A DNA stretch of 64,000 nucleotides from Kocuria palustris (GTDB lineage Bacteria > Actinomycetota > Actinomycetes > Actinomycetales > Micrococcaceae): assembly GCF_007666205.1 (NCBI RefSeq), contig NZ_VDOR01000001.1, positions 1-64,000 of the forward strand. The letters are read 5' to 3'. Positions 25,581 through 35,874 of the stretch are shown here, piece by piece. Position 1 is the first letter of the stretch. The number at the start of each line of letters is the position of its first letter. Position numbers and translations under genes: made by a program. The notes under the pieces are model-generated. The model was not told the DNA's origin and searched no databases. It saw nothing but the letters and a program-made list of their open reading frames with translations.

Positions 25581-25976
25581 ATGAGCCGCAGCACCGACGA
25601 CAGCGCACCGTCCGGACGCCCCGCCCTGTCGCTGCGGCTGCTCGGCGGCGGCCGCGAGCCGGACCCGCGCTTCACCCTGGCCAACGAGCGCACCTTCCTG
25701 GCCTGGATCCGCACCGCCCTCGGCCTGCTGGCCGGCGGGATCGCGCTCGAGGCCTTCGCCGGCGGGGCGATCCCCGCGCCCGTGCGCGTCGGCCTGGCGG
25801 CGGGGCTCATCGCGCTGTCCATGCTCGTGGCGGTCTCGGCGATCGTGCGCTGGCTGCGCGTCGAGCGTGCCATGCGCCGCGAGCGCCCGCTGCCGGTCTC
25901 CGTCATGGCCCCGCTGCTGGCCCTGGGCACGGCCTCCGCGGGCGGGGTCCTGATCGGCGTCCTGATCGGCCGATGA
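25581..25976 (+). CDS. DUF202 (YidH) family membrane protein
   Basis: A 131-residue protein. The DUF202 signature is RFTLANERTFLAWIRTALGLLAGGIAL, of which 20 residues suffice: ANERTFLAWIRTALGLLAGG. Three membrane helices are visible. It overlaps the next DUF202 gene by 4 nt. TAGCGT at 25568-25573, 7 nt before the ATG, with no Shine-Dalgarno, suggests a leaderless start. The function of DUF202 proteins is not established. Confidence 0.85.
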   Translation: MSRSTDDSAPSGRPALSLRLLGGGREPDPRFTLANERTFLAWIRTALGLLAGGIALEAFAGGAIPAPVRVGLAAGLIALSMLVAVSAIVRWLRVERAMRRERPLPVSVMAPLLALGTASAGGVLIGVLIGR

Positions 25977-26308
25977 GCCGCGCCGCCGATGGGCCGATCC
26001 ACGACGACCCGGGCCTGCAGCCCGAGCGCACGTCCCTGTCCTGGGCCCGGACCCTGCTCTCGCTCGTGGCCGCCTCGGCCCTGCTGCTGCGCTGGCTGCC
26101 GCAGCACGGCTGGGCGATCGCGCTCCCCCTGGCCGCGGCCGCCGTGCTGGCCCTGGCGATCTGGCTGCGCCAGGGCCGGCGCTACCGGCGCGGAGCGCGG
26201 GGCATCGCGGGCGAGTCGGCAGCGCCCGATCCGCTCGAGGTCCTGGGCGTGGGCGGGGCCGTCGTGGTGCTGGGCGCTCTGAGCCTGGCCACGGTCCTGT
26301 GGGCCTGA
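25973..26308 (+). CDS. second DUF202 family membrane protein
   Basis: A 111-residue protein whose start overlaps the previous stop (ATGA). It has the shorter DUF202 signature LQPERTSLSWARTLLSLVAA, then two more helices (WAIALPLAAAAVLALAIWL and GGAVVVLGALSLATVLW). Pairs of unlike DUF202 proteins translated in tandem are common, so the two likely form a heteromer. A terminator follows 17 nt later. Confidence 0.85.
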   Translation: MSRAADGPIHDDPGLQPERTSLSWARTLLSLVAASALLLRWLPQHGWAIALPLAAAAVLALAIWLRQGRRYRRGARGIAGESAAPDPLEVLGVGGAVVVLGALSLATVLWA

Positions 26309-26324
26309 GACCCTCCCCGCCGAT

Positions 26325-26358
26325 GCGCGAGGGCCCCGGTCCCCCGGGGCCCTCGCGC
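26325..26358. terminator. terminator between the DUF202 pair and the amino acid permease
   Basis: GCGCGAGGGCCCCGG pairs with CCGGGGCCCTCGCGC around a 4-nt loop. The genes converge here, so it may work both ways. Confidence 0.75.
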
Positions 26359-26390
26359 GCGGCGGCGGCATCGCAGCCGCGCGATCCGGC

Positions 26391-27869
26391 TCAGCCGCGC
26401 GAGAGATCCGCCCGGGCGGGGTCCACCGCGGGCTCCTTCGTCGTGGCCTTGTGCCCGATCCAGAAGGCCAGGAACAGCGGCAGCCCGATGTAGGACGACA
26501 GCAGCGCCACGGGCGTCACCGAGCCGGTCACGAAGGCCTCGTAGCCCTGGCCCAGGATGACGAGCAGGCACATGACGAGCGCGACGATCGGGCCCGCCGG
26601 GAAGAACCGGGAGCGGAACGGCAGCTCGGAGACCGACCGGCCCTGGGCCCGGAAGGCCTTGCGGAAGCAGTAGTGCGTCCAGGCGATGCCGGCCCAGACG
26701 ATGAACCCGGCCAGCGCGGAGGCGTTGAGCAGCCAGGTGTAGGCCGCGCCCTCGCCGATGAAGGTCGTGAGGAAGGCCAGCAGGCCGAACGACGACGTGG
26801 CCAGCAGGGCGCGCATGGGCACACCGCGGCGGTTGACCTTGGCCAGGAAGGCCGGGGCCTTGCCGTCGGTGGCCATGGACCAGAGCATGCGCGTGGACGC
26901 ATACAGCCCGGAGTTGCCGGCCGAGAGGATGGCCGTGAGGATCACGGCGTTCATCACGGAGGCCGCGAAGGCCACGCCCGCGTTCTGCAGCACGAGGGTG
27001 AACGGCGAGATCGCGACGTCCTCGATATCCGAGGCCAGCAGGTTCGGGTGGGTGTACGGCAGCAGGAAGCCGATGACGATGATCGCCAGGACGTAGAAGA
27101 GCAGGATGCGCACGAAGACGGTGCGGATGGCCTTGGGGACCGTGCGCTCCGGGTCCTCCGCCTCGCCGGCGGCCACGCCCACGAGCTCGGTGCCCTGGAA
27201 TGCGAACCCCGCGACCATGAAGATCGCCAGGATCGACATGGGCCCGCCGACGAACGGCGCCTCCCCGGTGGTCCAGTTCTCGAACCCGGGAGACTCCCCG
27301 CCCATGATGCCGAGCACCATGAGCAGACCCAGGGCCAGGAAGACGACGACCGCCGCGACCTTGATCGCCGAGAGCCAGAACTCGCCCTCGCCGTACGCCC
27401 GCGTGGACAGCGCATTGAGGCCGAAGACGATGAGCAGGAACAGCGCCGACCAGATCCATGCGGGGACGTCGGGCAGCCAGTAGCGCATCACGAGGGCCGC
27501 GGCCACGAGCTCGGCGGCCAGCGTGATCGCCCAGTTGAACCAGTAGTTCCAGCCGATCGCGAAGCCGAACGACGGGGAGACGTAGCGCGCGGCGTGATCG
27601 CCGAACGAGCCCGAGGTGGGGCGCCAGGCCGACATCTCGCCGAGGGACTGCATGAGCAGGAAGACCATGATGCCGATCGCGGTGTAGGCCACGAGCGCGC
27701 CGCCCGGTCCCGCGGTGGCGATCGAGTTGCCCGAGGCCACGAACAGGCCGGTGCCGATCGCGCCGCCCATGGCGATCATGGTCATGTGCCGGGTCTTGAG
27801 GCTGCGGCGCAGCCCCTCCCCCTCGGACCGCGCCGAGGCGGGGTCCAGTCTGGTGCTCTCTGTGGACAC
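26391..27869 (-). CDS. amino acid permease, APC family (LysP/AAT type)
   Basis: A 492-residue permease with 12 helices. Helix 1 carries the substrate motif GGAIGTGLFVASGNSIATAGP. The consensus for the amino acid transporter family, SLGEMSAWRPTSGSFGDHAA, follows. FNWAITLAAELVAA and AFQGTELVGVAAGEAEDP also match LysP-like basic or neutral amino acid permeases. The start is GTG at 27869 with GGAAGTG about 10 nt upstream. It is a single gene; the substrate is not decided. Confidence 0.9.
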   Translation of the reverse strand: MSTESTRLDPASARSEGEGLRRSLKTRHMTMIAMGGAIGTGLFVASGNSIATAGPGGALVAYTAIGIMVFLLMQSLGEMSAWRPTSGSFGDHAARYVSPSFGFAIGWNYWFNWAITLAAELVAAALVMRYWLPDVPAWIWSALFLLIVFGLNALSTRAYGEGEFWLSAIKVAAVVVFLALGLLMVLGIMGGESPGFENWTTGEAPFVGGPMSILAIFMVAGFAFQGTELVGVAAGEAEDPERTVPKAIRTVFVRILLFYVLAIIVIGFLLPYTHPNLLASDIEDVAISPFTLVLQNAGVAFAASVMNAVILTAILSAGNSGLYASTRMLWSMATDGKAPAFLAKVNRRGVPMRALLATSSFGLLAFLTTFIGEGAAYTWLLNASALAGFIVWAGIAWTHYCFRKAFRAQGRSVSELPFRSRFFPAGPIVALVMCLLVILGQGYEAFVTGSVTPVALLSSYIGLPLFLAFWIGHKATTKEPAVDPARADLSRG

Positions 27870-28051
27870 GATCGGTCACTTCCGTCGACGGGGCCGTGCG
27901 GGCTGCGCCCAGGCCGCACGGTCAGGGGCCCCGGCAGGCGGCAGGGCGCATCACGCCGGGACGAATGGAGCGATGCTATCGGACCTGCGCCTCTTCCCCG
28001 CCCAGTGCAGGGCGGGCCTCGCCCGGATCGCAGCCGCCGCCGACGACGGCC

Positions 28052-29338
28052 TCAGTCGATCAGGTCGCGGACCTCGATGGTGTTCTCGCGGCCCGGGCCG
28101 ACGCCGATGGCCGAGATCCGCGTGCCGGACATGTCCTCGAGCGCCAGGATGTAGTCGCGGGCATGGGAGGGCAGGTCATCGAGCGTCTGGGCCTGCGAGA
28201 TGTCCTCGCTCCAGCCGGGGAGGGTCTCGTAGATCGGCACCGCGTGGTGGAACTCGGTCTGGGTCATGGGCATCTCGTCATGGCGCACGCCGTCGACGTC
28301 GTAGGCCACGCAGACCGGGATCTCGTCGAGCCCGGTGAGGACGTCGAGCTTGGTCAGGAAGTAGTCCGTGAACCCGTTGATGCGCGACGCGTGGCGGGCC
28401 ATGACGGCGTCGTACCAGCCGGTGCGCCGGGGCCGGCCCGTGTTCACGCCGAACTCGCCGCCCACGGTGCGCAGCCGCTCGCCGGAGTCGTCGAACAGCT
28501 CGGTCGGGAAGGGGCCCGCGCCCACGCGCGTGGTGTAGGCCTTGATGATGCCGATCGAGCGGGTGAGCCGGGTGGGTCCGATCCCGGCGCCCACGCAGGC
28601 GCCGCCGGTCGTGGGGTTCGACGAGGTCACGAACGGGTAGGTGCCGTGGTCGACGTCGAGGTAGGTGGCCTGCCCGCCCTCGAGCAGGACCGTCTCGTCC
28701 CGGTCCAGGGCGTCGTTGAGCAGACGGGTCGAGTCGACGATCATCGGCGCCATGCGCTCGGCGTAGCCCATGAAGTAGTCGACGATCTCGTCGACCTCGA
28801 ACGCGCGCCGGTTGTAGACCTTGAGCAGCAGCTCGTTCTTCTGCCGCAGCGCGCCCTCGATCTTCTGCCGCAGGATGGACTCGTCGAGCACGTCCTGGGC
28901 GCGCAGGCCCAGGCGGCCGATCTTGTCCATGTAGGCCGGGCCGATGCCGCGGCCGGTCGTGCCGATCGCGCGCTTGCCCAGGAACCGCTCGGTGACCTGG
29001 TCCAGCGTCTGGTGGTACGGGGCCACCAGATGCGCGTTGGCCGAGATGCGCAGCCGGGAGGTGTCCGCGCCGCGGGCCTCCAGGCCGTCGATCTCCTCGA
29101 ACAGCGCCTGCGGGCTGACCACCACGCCGTTGCCGATCACGGGCGTGGCCCGCGGGGAGAGGATCCCGGCCGGCAGCAGCTTGAGCTCGAACTTGTCGCC
29201 GTTCACGACCACGGTGTGACCGGCGTTGTTGCCGCCGTTCGGCTTCACGACGTAGTCCGCCCGGCCGCCGAGGATGTCCGTGGCCTTGCCCTTGCCCTCA
29301 TCGCCCCACTGGGCTCCGACGATCGAGATGGCTGGCAT
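28052..29338 (-). CDS. purA: adenylosuccinate synthetase
   Basis: A 428-residue enzyme that joins IMP and aspartate using GTP, the first step from IMP to AMP. The N-terminal motif is [15 protein letters not shown] at residues 10-24, with the catalytic Asp and Lys; GNNAGHTVV gives the catalytic His. [16 protein letters not shown] binds IMP and TSSNPTTGG is conserved. The length is standard. GGAGAG lies 8 nt before the ATG. It is divergent from the SAM riboswitch/metFE unit. Confidence 0.98.
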   Translation of the reverse strand: MPAISIVGAQWGDEGKGKATDILGGRADYVVKPNGGNNAGHTVVVNGDKFELKLLPAGILSPRATPVIGNGVVVSPQALFEEIDGLEARGADTSRLRISANAHLVAPYHQTLDQVTERFLGKRAIGTTGRGIGPAYMDKIGRLGLRAQDVLDESILRQKIEGALRQKNELLLKVYNRRAFEVDEIVDYFMGYAERMAPMIVDSTRLLNDALDRDETVLLEGGQATYLDVDHGTYPFVTSSNPTTGGACVGAGIGPTRLTRSIGIIKAYTTRVGAGPFPTELFDDSGERLRTVGGEFGVNTGRPRRTGWYDAVMARHASRINGFTDYFLTKLDVLTGLDEIPVCVAYDVDGVRHDEMPMTQTEFHHAVPIYETLPGWSEDISQAQTLDDLPSHARDYILALEDMSGTRISAIGVGPGRENTIEVRDLID

Positions 29339-29498
29339 GCGACTGCTCTCCTGACTGGGCCCGCACGAGGTCTGGGGACTGCCGTGCGCCGCACCGGAGG
29401 GCGGCGACGACGGGACCCGCGCCGCAGGCCGAGGACGCTGCCGGTCCTGGGCGATCCTATCGCGCCGGTCGCGAGGACCCTCCGGCGCCGCCCGGGGG

Positions 29499-29527
29499 TT
29501 GACAGGCGAGCGAGGGTGCTGTGTGAT
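29499..29527 (+). promoter_or_regulatory. promoter of the riboswitch-metFE unit
   Basis: Consensus TTGACA (29499-29504), a 17-bp spacer, then TGTGAT (29522-29527). The predicted start near 29534 coincides with the first base of riboswitch stem P1. Confidence 0.7.
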
Positions 29528-29533
29528 CTGTCT

Positions 29534-29630
29534 CGCTATCTATCCAGAGCGACCGAGAGACCTGGCTCGCAGACGTCGCAGCAACCATCCCCGCACGGGG
29601 AACGGTGCTCCCGCCAGGACCGATGGAGCG
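29534..29630 (+). ncRNA. SAM-binding riboswitch (SAM-I/SAM-IV clan)
   Basis: The core reads TATCCAGAGC, GAGAGACCTGG, GCAGCAACC and CGGTGC in order, the conserved skeleton of the SAM-I clan. P1 pairs CGCT-AT-CTATC (29534-29544) with GATGGAGCG (29622-29630). P2 pairs GCGAC (29549-29553) with GTCGC (29575-29579). P3 is CCCC/GGGG. A pseudoknot can form between CCTGG (29561-29565) and CCAGG (29614-29618). The short 3' half resembles SAM-IV or the SAM-I/IV variant more than Bacillus S-boxes. It senses S-adenosylmethionine and controls the methionine synthesis gene below. Confidence 0.82.
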
Positions 29631-29734
29631 TCCTTCCGACTTCCGTGGTCCACAGGATCCGTGTGCCCGCGCACCCGCGCCGGCGCCTGATCCGTGCGCG
29701 CCCCGTGGTCGTCCTCCATCGGGCTTCCACGGAA
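29621..29734 (+). promoter_or_regulatory. riboswitch expression platform with SD-sequestering hairpin
   Basis: TTCCGTGG (29641-29648) is complementary to CCACGGAA (29727-29734), which covers the start of the purine-rich GGAAAGG before the ATG. The 3' strand of P1, CGATGGAG (29621-29628), is complementary to CTCCATCG (29714-29721). The two pairings cannot form together. Folding of P1 with SAM would free the sequestering hairpin to hide the ribosome site, and loss of SAM would let the alternative pairing open it. No intrinsic terminator is seen. The mechanism is inferred from base pairing. Confidence 0.5.
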
Positions 29735-29746
29735 AGGCAAGACGGA

Positions 29747-32700
29747 ATGCCCGATCATCACCCCACGGACCCCCGCCCGGGCCGGCCGCCCGCGCGGTCT
29801 GCGGCCCCTGCGCGGCGGGCGGCGGCCTCGCGCCGCGCGGTCCCCGCGCTGTCCTACGAGCTCTACCCGCCGCGCAGCGCGGCGAGCACCGAGTCCCTCC
29901 TGCGGACCATCGAGGCCCTCGCACCCACGGTGCCGGACTACGTCTCGGTCACGGCCGCGGTCGATCCGCAGCGCCGCGTGCAGTCCATGGCGCTGCTGTC
30001 CCACCTGATCTTCGAGACCCCCCTGCGCCCGCTGGCCCACGTCCTGTGCACCGGTGTCACCGAGGAGCAGCTGCGCGAGCTGATCGACGAGCTGCTCGAG
30101 ATCGGGGTGCGCGGCGTCCTGGCCCTGCGCGGGGACCGCGACCCGTCCGCCGAGCCGGGCCCCGACGAGCTGCCCTTCGCCCGTCACCTGGTGGATCTCA
30201 TCCGATCCGTCGAGCGCGAGCGGGCCGCCCGGCTGTGCGCCGGCAGCGTCTCGATCGGCGTGGCCGCCTACCCGGTCAAGCACCCCGAGTCGACCTCCGT
30301 CCACCAGGACCTCGAGGTGCTGCTGGCCAAGCAGCGCGCCGGGGCCGACTTCGCGATCACCCAGCTCTACCCCGACGCCGACGACTACGCGGCCTTCGTG
30401 TCCCGCGCCCGGCGGGCCGGCGTCGAGCTGCCGATCGTCCCCGGGATCATGCCGATCACGAGCCTGCGTCGATACCTGCGCATCTGCGCCCTGGCCGGGC
30501 TCGCGCCGGACCCGCTCCTGGCCCACGGGCTCGAGACGGCGTCCTCGCAGGCCGAGCGCCACCGCCTCGGCGTGCGCACGGCCGTGCGCAGCGCCCGGGC
30601 GGCCCTGGACGCCGGGGCTCCCGGGCTGCACCTCTACACGTTCAACGAGCACGAAGCCGCCCTGGACGTGCTCGAGCGCCTGGACCTGCCCCGCCCCAGG
30701 CCCTCGGCCGGCCTGGCCGGCCTCATCCCCGCATCCCAGCCCGCCGACGGGCGCCCCATCCGCACCTGCGAAGCATCCGCCGCCACTTCCGAGGAGAACC
30801 CCGTGACCATCTCGAACGACACCCCTGCCACGCAGCACAACGAGGCGGCCGCCTTCCCGTCCGCCACGATCCTGGGCTACCCCCGGATCGGCCCGCACCG
30901 CGAGCTCAAGCGCGCCCTGGAGTCGCACTGGGCCGGTCGCAGCGACCTCGAGCAGCTGGAGTCGACCGCAGCCGAGCTGCGCGCATCGACCGCGCAGCGT
31001 CTCGAGGACCTGGGCCTGGATCAGCCCTCGGCCGTCCCCGGCTCCTACGCCCTCTACGACCACGTGCTCGACACCCTGATCGCGCTCGGCGCCGTCCCCG
31101 CCCGCTTCGGCGACCTGCGCACGGGCTTCGGGACCGTGGACCGCGCCGGGGAGTTCGTGCTCGCCCGCGGCGACGACGCCCGTCAGCCGCTCGAGATGAC
31201 CAAGTGGTTCGACACCAACTACCACTACCTGGTGCCGGAGATCGGCGCGCAGACGCCGTTCGCCGCCGCCCCCGGCCGCCTGCTGGAGCAGCTGGCCGAG
31301 GCGTCCGAGCAGGGCCGGAGCTTGCGCCCCGTGCTCGTGGGCCCGGTGACCTTCCTGGCCCTGGCCAAGGACGACGGCACTGCGGCCTCGCCCATCGAGC
31401 CGTTGGACCGCCTCGAGGAGCTGCTGCCGGTCTACGGGGAGCTCCTGGCCGCGCTGAAGGATGCCGGGGCCGAGTGGGTGCAGATCGACGAGCCCGCCCT
31501 GGTCGCGGACCACGCTCGGCTGTCCGGGGAGCAGCTGCGGGCGGCGGCCGAGCGATCGGCGGGCTTCCTGGCCCGGCTGCCCCGGCGCCCGCAGCTGCTG
31601 CTCACGACCCCGTACGGCGACGCCGGCCGCCTGCTCGAGCCCCTGGCATCCTCGGGGGCGGAGGCCGTGCACGTCGACCTGGTCCGCGGCGGCCTCGACG
31701 ACGAGCAGCTCGGCCTCTTCACCGGTGCGGAGGCGCCGGTGCTCGTGGCGGGCATCGTCGACGGACGCAATATCTGGCGCACCGATCTCGAGTCGGCCCT
31801 GCGGCGCCTCGCATCGCTGCGGGAGGCCGGCGCCCGCGTCAGCGCCGCCACCTCGACCCCGCTGATCCACGTCCCCCACACCCTCGAGGCGGAGCCCGGG
31901 CTGGACCCCGAGATCCGCTCGTGGCTCGCCTTCGCCGACGAGAAGGTCCGCGAGGTCGCGGTGCTCGCGCGCGGCCTGGCCGGAGGCCGTCGGGCCGTGG
32001 CCGCCGAGCTCGAGGAGGCGACGGCCGCGCGCCGGTCCCGCGCGACGGCCGCCGGGGTCCGCATCGAGGAGGTCCGTGCCCGGGCGGCGGCCCTGACCTC
32101 GGCGGACTCGACCCGCGGCAGCGCAGCCGAGCGCCGCGCGGCGCAGGCCGAGCACTCGTTCGGCGGCGATCGCCTTCCCCTGCTGCCCACCACGACGATC
32201 GGGTCGTTCCCGCAGACGGGCGAGGTCCGCAGGGCCCGCGCCGATCATCGGGCCGGGCGGATCGACGACGCCGCCTACGACGGGTTCCTGCGCGAGGAGA
32301 TCTCCCGGATCATCGCGCTGCAGGACGAGCTCGGGCTCGACGTGCTGGTCCACGGGGAGCCCGAGCGCAATGACATGGTCCAGTACTTCGCCGAGCACTT
32401 CGACGGCTTCGCGACCACGCAGAACGGCTGGGTGCAGTCCTACGGCTCCCGGGCCACGCGCCCGTCGATCCTGTGGGGCGACGTCTCCCGCGAGGGCGAG
32501 GGCCTGCGCGGCGCGGCGTTCACGGTCCCGTGGATCACGTGGGCGCAGCGGCAGACGCAGAAGCCGGTCAAGGGGATGCTCACCGGGCCGGTCACGATCC
32601 TGGCGTGGTCCTTCGTGCGCGATGACCAGCCCCTGGCCGAGACCGCCGATCAGGTGGCCCTGGCGCTGCGCGATGAGATCGCCGACCTCGAGGAGGCCGG

Positions 32701-33247
32701 GATCGGCATCATCCAGGTCGACGAGCCGGCCCTGCGCGAGCTGCTGCCCCTGCGCCGGGCGGAGCGCGCGGCATACCTCGACTGGTCGGTCGAGGCGTTC
32801 CGCCGGGCCACATCGTCGGTCTCGGACGCGACCCAGATCCACACGCACCTGTGCTACTCGGAGTTCGGCGAGGTGATCGCCGGGGTCGACGCGCTGAATG
32901 CGGACGTCACGAGCCTCGAGGCGGCCCGCTCCCGCATGGAGGTCCTGGCCGACGTCCGCGCGGTCGGCTTCGAGCGGGGCCTGGGCCCCGGGGTCTGGGA
33001 CATCCACTCCCCGCGCGTCCCGGCGGTCGACGAGATCGAGTCGCTGCTGGTGCAGGCGCTCGAGCACGTGGACGCGCGGCTGCTGTGGGTGAACCCGGAC
33101 TGCGGGCTCAAGACCCGCAGCTACGACGAGACCCGCACCTCGCTCGAGCACCTGGTCGAGGCCGCGCGGCGCGTCCGCCGGGGCCTCGGCGAGACTGCCG
33201 GCGAGGCCGGTGCCGCGTCGGTCGGGACAGCCGCCTCGCGGGTCTGA
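29747..33247 (+). CDS. metFE: MetF-MetE fusion: methylenetetrahydrofolate reductase joined to B12-independent methionine synthase
   Basis: One 1166-codon frame without a stop. Residues 25-315 are MetF: LSYELYPPRSAAS near the N terminus, GVLALRGDRDP, and the TIM-barrel end HLYTFNEHEAALDVLERL. After a roughly 50-residue Pro/Ala-rich linker, residues 368-1150 are MetE: TILGYPRIGPHRELK, TTTIGSFPQTGEVR, and zinc ligands in HTHLCYSEF and NPDCGLKTR. MetF makes 5-methyl-THF and MetE uses it to methylate homocysteine, so the fusion links consecutive steps. An in-frame GTG at 30803 (codon 353), preceded by GAGGAG, could also give free MetE of 814 residues. The start ATG 29747 lies after the riboswitch. 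The reading may be tested for a missed frameshift. Confidence 0.88.
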   Translation: MPDHHPTDPRPGRPPARSAAPARRAAASRRAVPALSYELYPPRSAASTESLLRTIEALAPTVPDYVSVTAAVDPQRRVQSMALLSHLIFETPLRPLAHVLCTGVTEEQLRELIDELLEIGVRGVLALRGDRDPSAEPGPDELPFARHLVDLIRSVERERAARLCAGSVSIGVAAYPVKHPESTSVHQDLEVLLAKQRAGADFAITQLYPDADDYAAFVSRARRAGVELPIVPGIMPITSLRRYLRICALAGLAPDPLLAHGLETASSQAERHRLGVRTAVRSARAALDAGAPGLHLYTFNEHEAALDVLERLDLPRPRPSAGLAGLIPASQPADGRPIRTCEASAATSEENPVTISNDTPATQHNEAAAFPSATILGYPRIGPHRELKRALESHWAGRSDLEQLESTAAELRASTAQRLEDLGLDQPSAVPGSYALYDHVLDTLIALGAVPARFGDLRTGFGTVDRAGEFVLARGDDARQPLEMTKWFDTNYHYLVPEIGAQTPFAAAPGRLLEQLAEASEQGRSLRPVLVGPVTFLALAKDDGTAASPIEPLDRLEELLPVYGELLAALKDAGAEWVQIDEPALVADHARLSGEQLRAAAERSAGFLARLPRRPQLLLTTPYGDAGRLLEPLASSGAEAVHVDLVRGGLDDEQLGLFTGAEAPVLVAGIVDGRNIWRTDLESALRRLASLREAGARVSAATSTPLIHVPHTLEAEPGLDPEIRSWLAFADEKVREVAVLARGLAGGRRAVAAELEEATAARRSRATAAGVRIEEVRARAAALTSADSTRGSAAERRAAQAEHSFGGDRLPLLPTTTIGSFPQTGEVRRARADHRAGRIDDAAYDGFLREEISRIIALQDELGLDVLVHGEPERNDMVQYFAEHFDGFATTQNGWVQSYGSRATRPSILWGDVSREGEGLRGAAFTVPWITWAQRQTQKPVKGMLTGPVTILAWSFVRDDQPLAETADQVALALRDEIADLEEAGIGIIQVDEPALRELLPLRRAERAAYLDWSVEAFRRATSSVSDATQIHTHLCYSEFGEVIAGVDALNADVTSLEAARSRMEVLADVRAVGFERGLGPGVWDIHSPRVPAVDEIESLLVQALEHVDARLLWVNPDCGLKTRSYDETRTSLEHLVEAARRVRRGLGETAGEAGAASVGTAASRV

Positions 33248-33295
33248 GCGCCGGGACGCCAAGCCGGCCCGTCCGGCGCCCAGGACCACGAACGG

Positions 33296-33331
33296 CGCGG
33301 CCGCACCGTCCGATCGGACGGTGCGGCCGCG
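33296..33331 (+). terminator. 36-bp perfect palindrome, terminator of metFE
   Basis: CGCGGCCGCACCGTCCGA and its exact complement form an uninterrupted palindrome 48 nt after the metFE stop. It lies between converging genes, so it may stop transcription from both sides. Confidence 0.7.
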
Positions 33332-33391
33332 TCGCTGCGCTCAGGAGCTCACAGGCGCTGCGGGGCTCGCAGCTCGCGGGAGCGGGGCCGC

Positions 33392-33811
33392 TCAGCGCTG
33401 GAGCTGCTCGGCGGCCTGCGGATCGGAGTCGTTGAGGAACTGCTGGATCCGCTGCGCCTCGTCGAGCTCGCCGATCGAGGCCGCGGCCTGCCCGAGAGCG
33501 GACAGCGCCCGCAGGAACCCGCGGTTGGGCTCGTGGCTGAAGGGGACGGGGCCGTGTCCCTTCCAGCCGCTGCCGCGCAGGGCGTCCAGACCGCGGTGGT
33601 ATCCCACGCGGGCGTAGGCATAGCCCTCCAGCGTGCGGCCGTCCTCCAGCGCCTCCTCGGCCAGGATCGCCCAGGGCAGCTGCTCCTTGGGGAAGGCGCG
33701 GGCCAGGTCCTCGGCCTCGTCGCCGGCGTCGAAGCGCGCCGTGAGCTCCGTGTTCTCCTCCAGCAGGGTGGGGTCGGGCTCGCCCAGCAGGTTCTTCCCG
33801 ATGTTCGACAT
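33392..33811 (-). CDS. DUF3151 family protein
   Basis: A 139-residue soluble protein with the DUF3151 pattern: NLLGEPDPTLLEEN at the N terminus, AEDLARAFPKEQLPWAILAE, and AYARVGYHRGLDALRGSGWKG with GHGPVPFSHEPNRGFLRAL. GAGGAG lies 6 nt before the ATG. It follows glmS on the minus strand by 25 nt. DUF3151 genes usually neighbour fructose-bisphosphate aldolase in actinobacteria, as here. Helical-repeat-like; the function is unknown. Confidence 0.9.
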   Translation of the reverse strand: MSNIGKNLLGEPDPTLLEENTELTARFDAGDEAEDLARAFPKEQLPWAILAEEALEDGRTLEGYAYARVGYHRGLDALRGSGWKGHGPVPFSHEPNRGFLRALSALGQAAASIGELDEAQRIQQFLNDSDPQAAEQLQR

Positions 33812-33836
33812 CGGTGCTCCTCTCGTCGTGCTCGGG

Positions 33837-35711
<1,875 letters not shown>

Positions 35712-35810
35712 GCCGGGAATGCTACCGCAAACATGGATCGCCCCTCCCGGCGCTCCCCTCGGCCCTGCCGGCGCCGCCGAGCGCAGGCCGCAGCGCTCGG
35801 ACACACGGAC

Positions 35811-35842
35811 GGGCCGCCCTCCCGGCAGCGGGAGGGCGGCCC
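35811..35842 (-). terminator. terminator after fba
   Basis: GGGCCGCCCTCCC pairs exactly with GGGAGGGCGGCCC around a 6-nt loop. It lies 33 nt past the fba stop on the minus strand. Confidence 0.75.
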
Positions 35843-35874
35843 ATCGCGGCGGTCGGGTCAGGCCGCCGAGCCGG

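Noticed and set aside
27896-29746. Upstream extension of the metFE frame to 27896
   Set aside because: The frame is open but runs antisense through purA and across the riboswitch; real coding starts at 29747.
29540-33289. 1249-codon open frame antisense to metFE
   Set aside because: High-GC mirror frame; composition is Arg/Gly/Ala-rich and no domain is recognisable, while the sense strand encodes clear MetF and MetE.
35712-35874. glmS ribozyme upstream of glmS
   Set aside because: The upstream region is too short of the conserved core, and only a terminator hairpin for fba is present.
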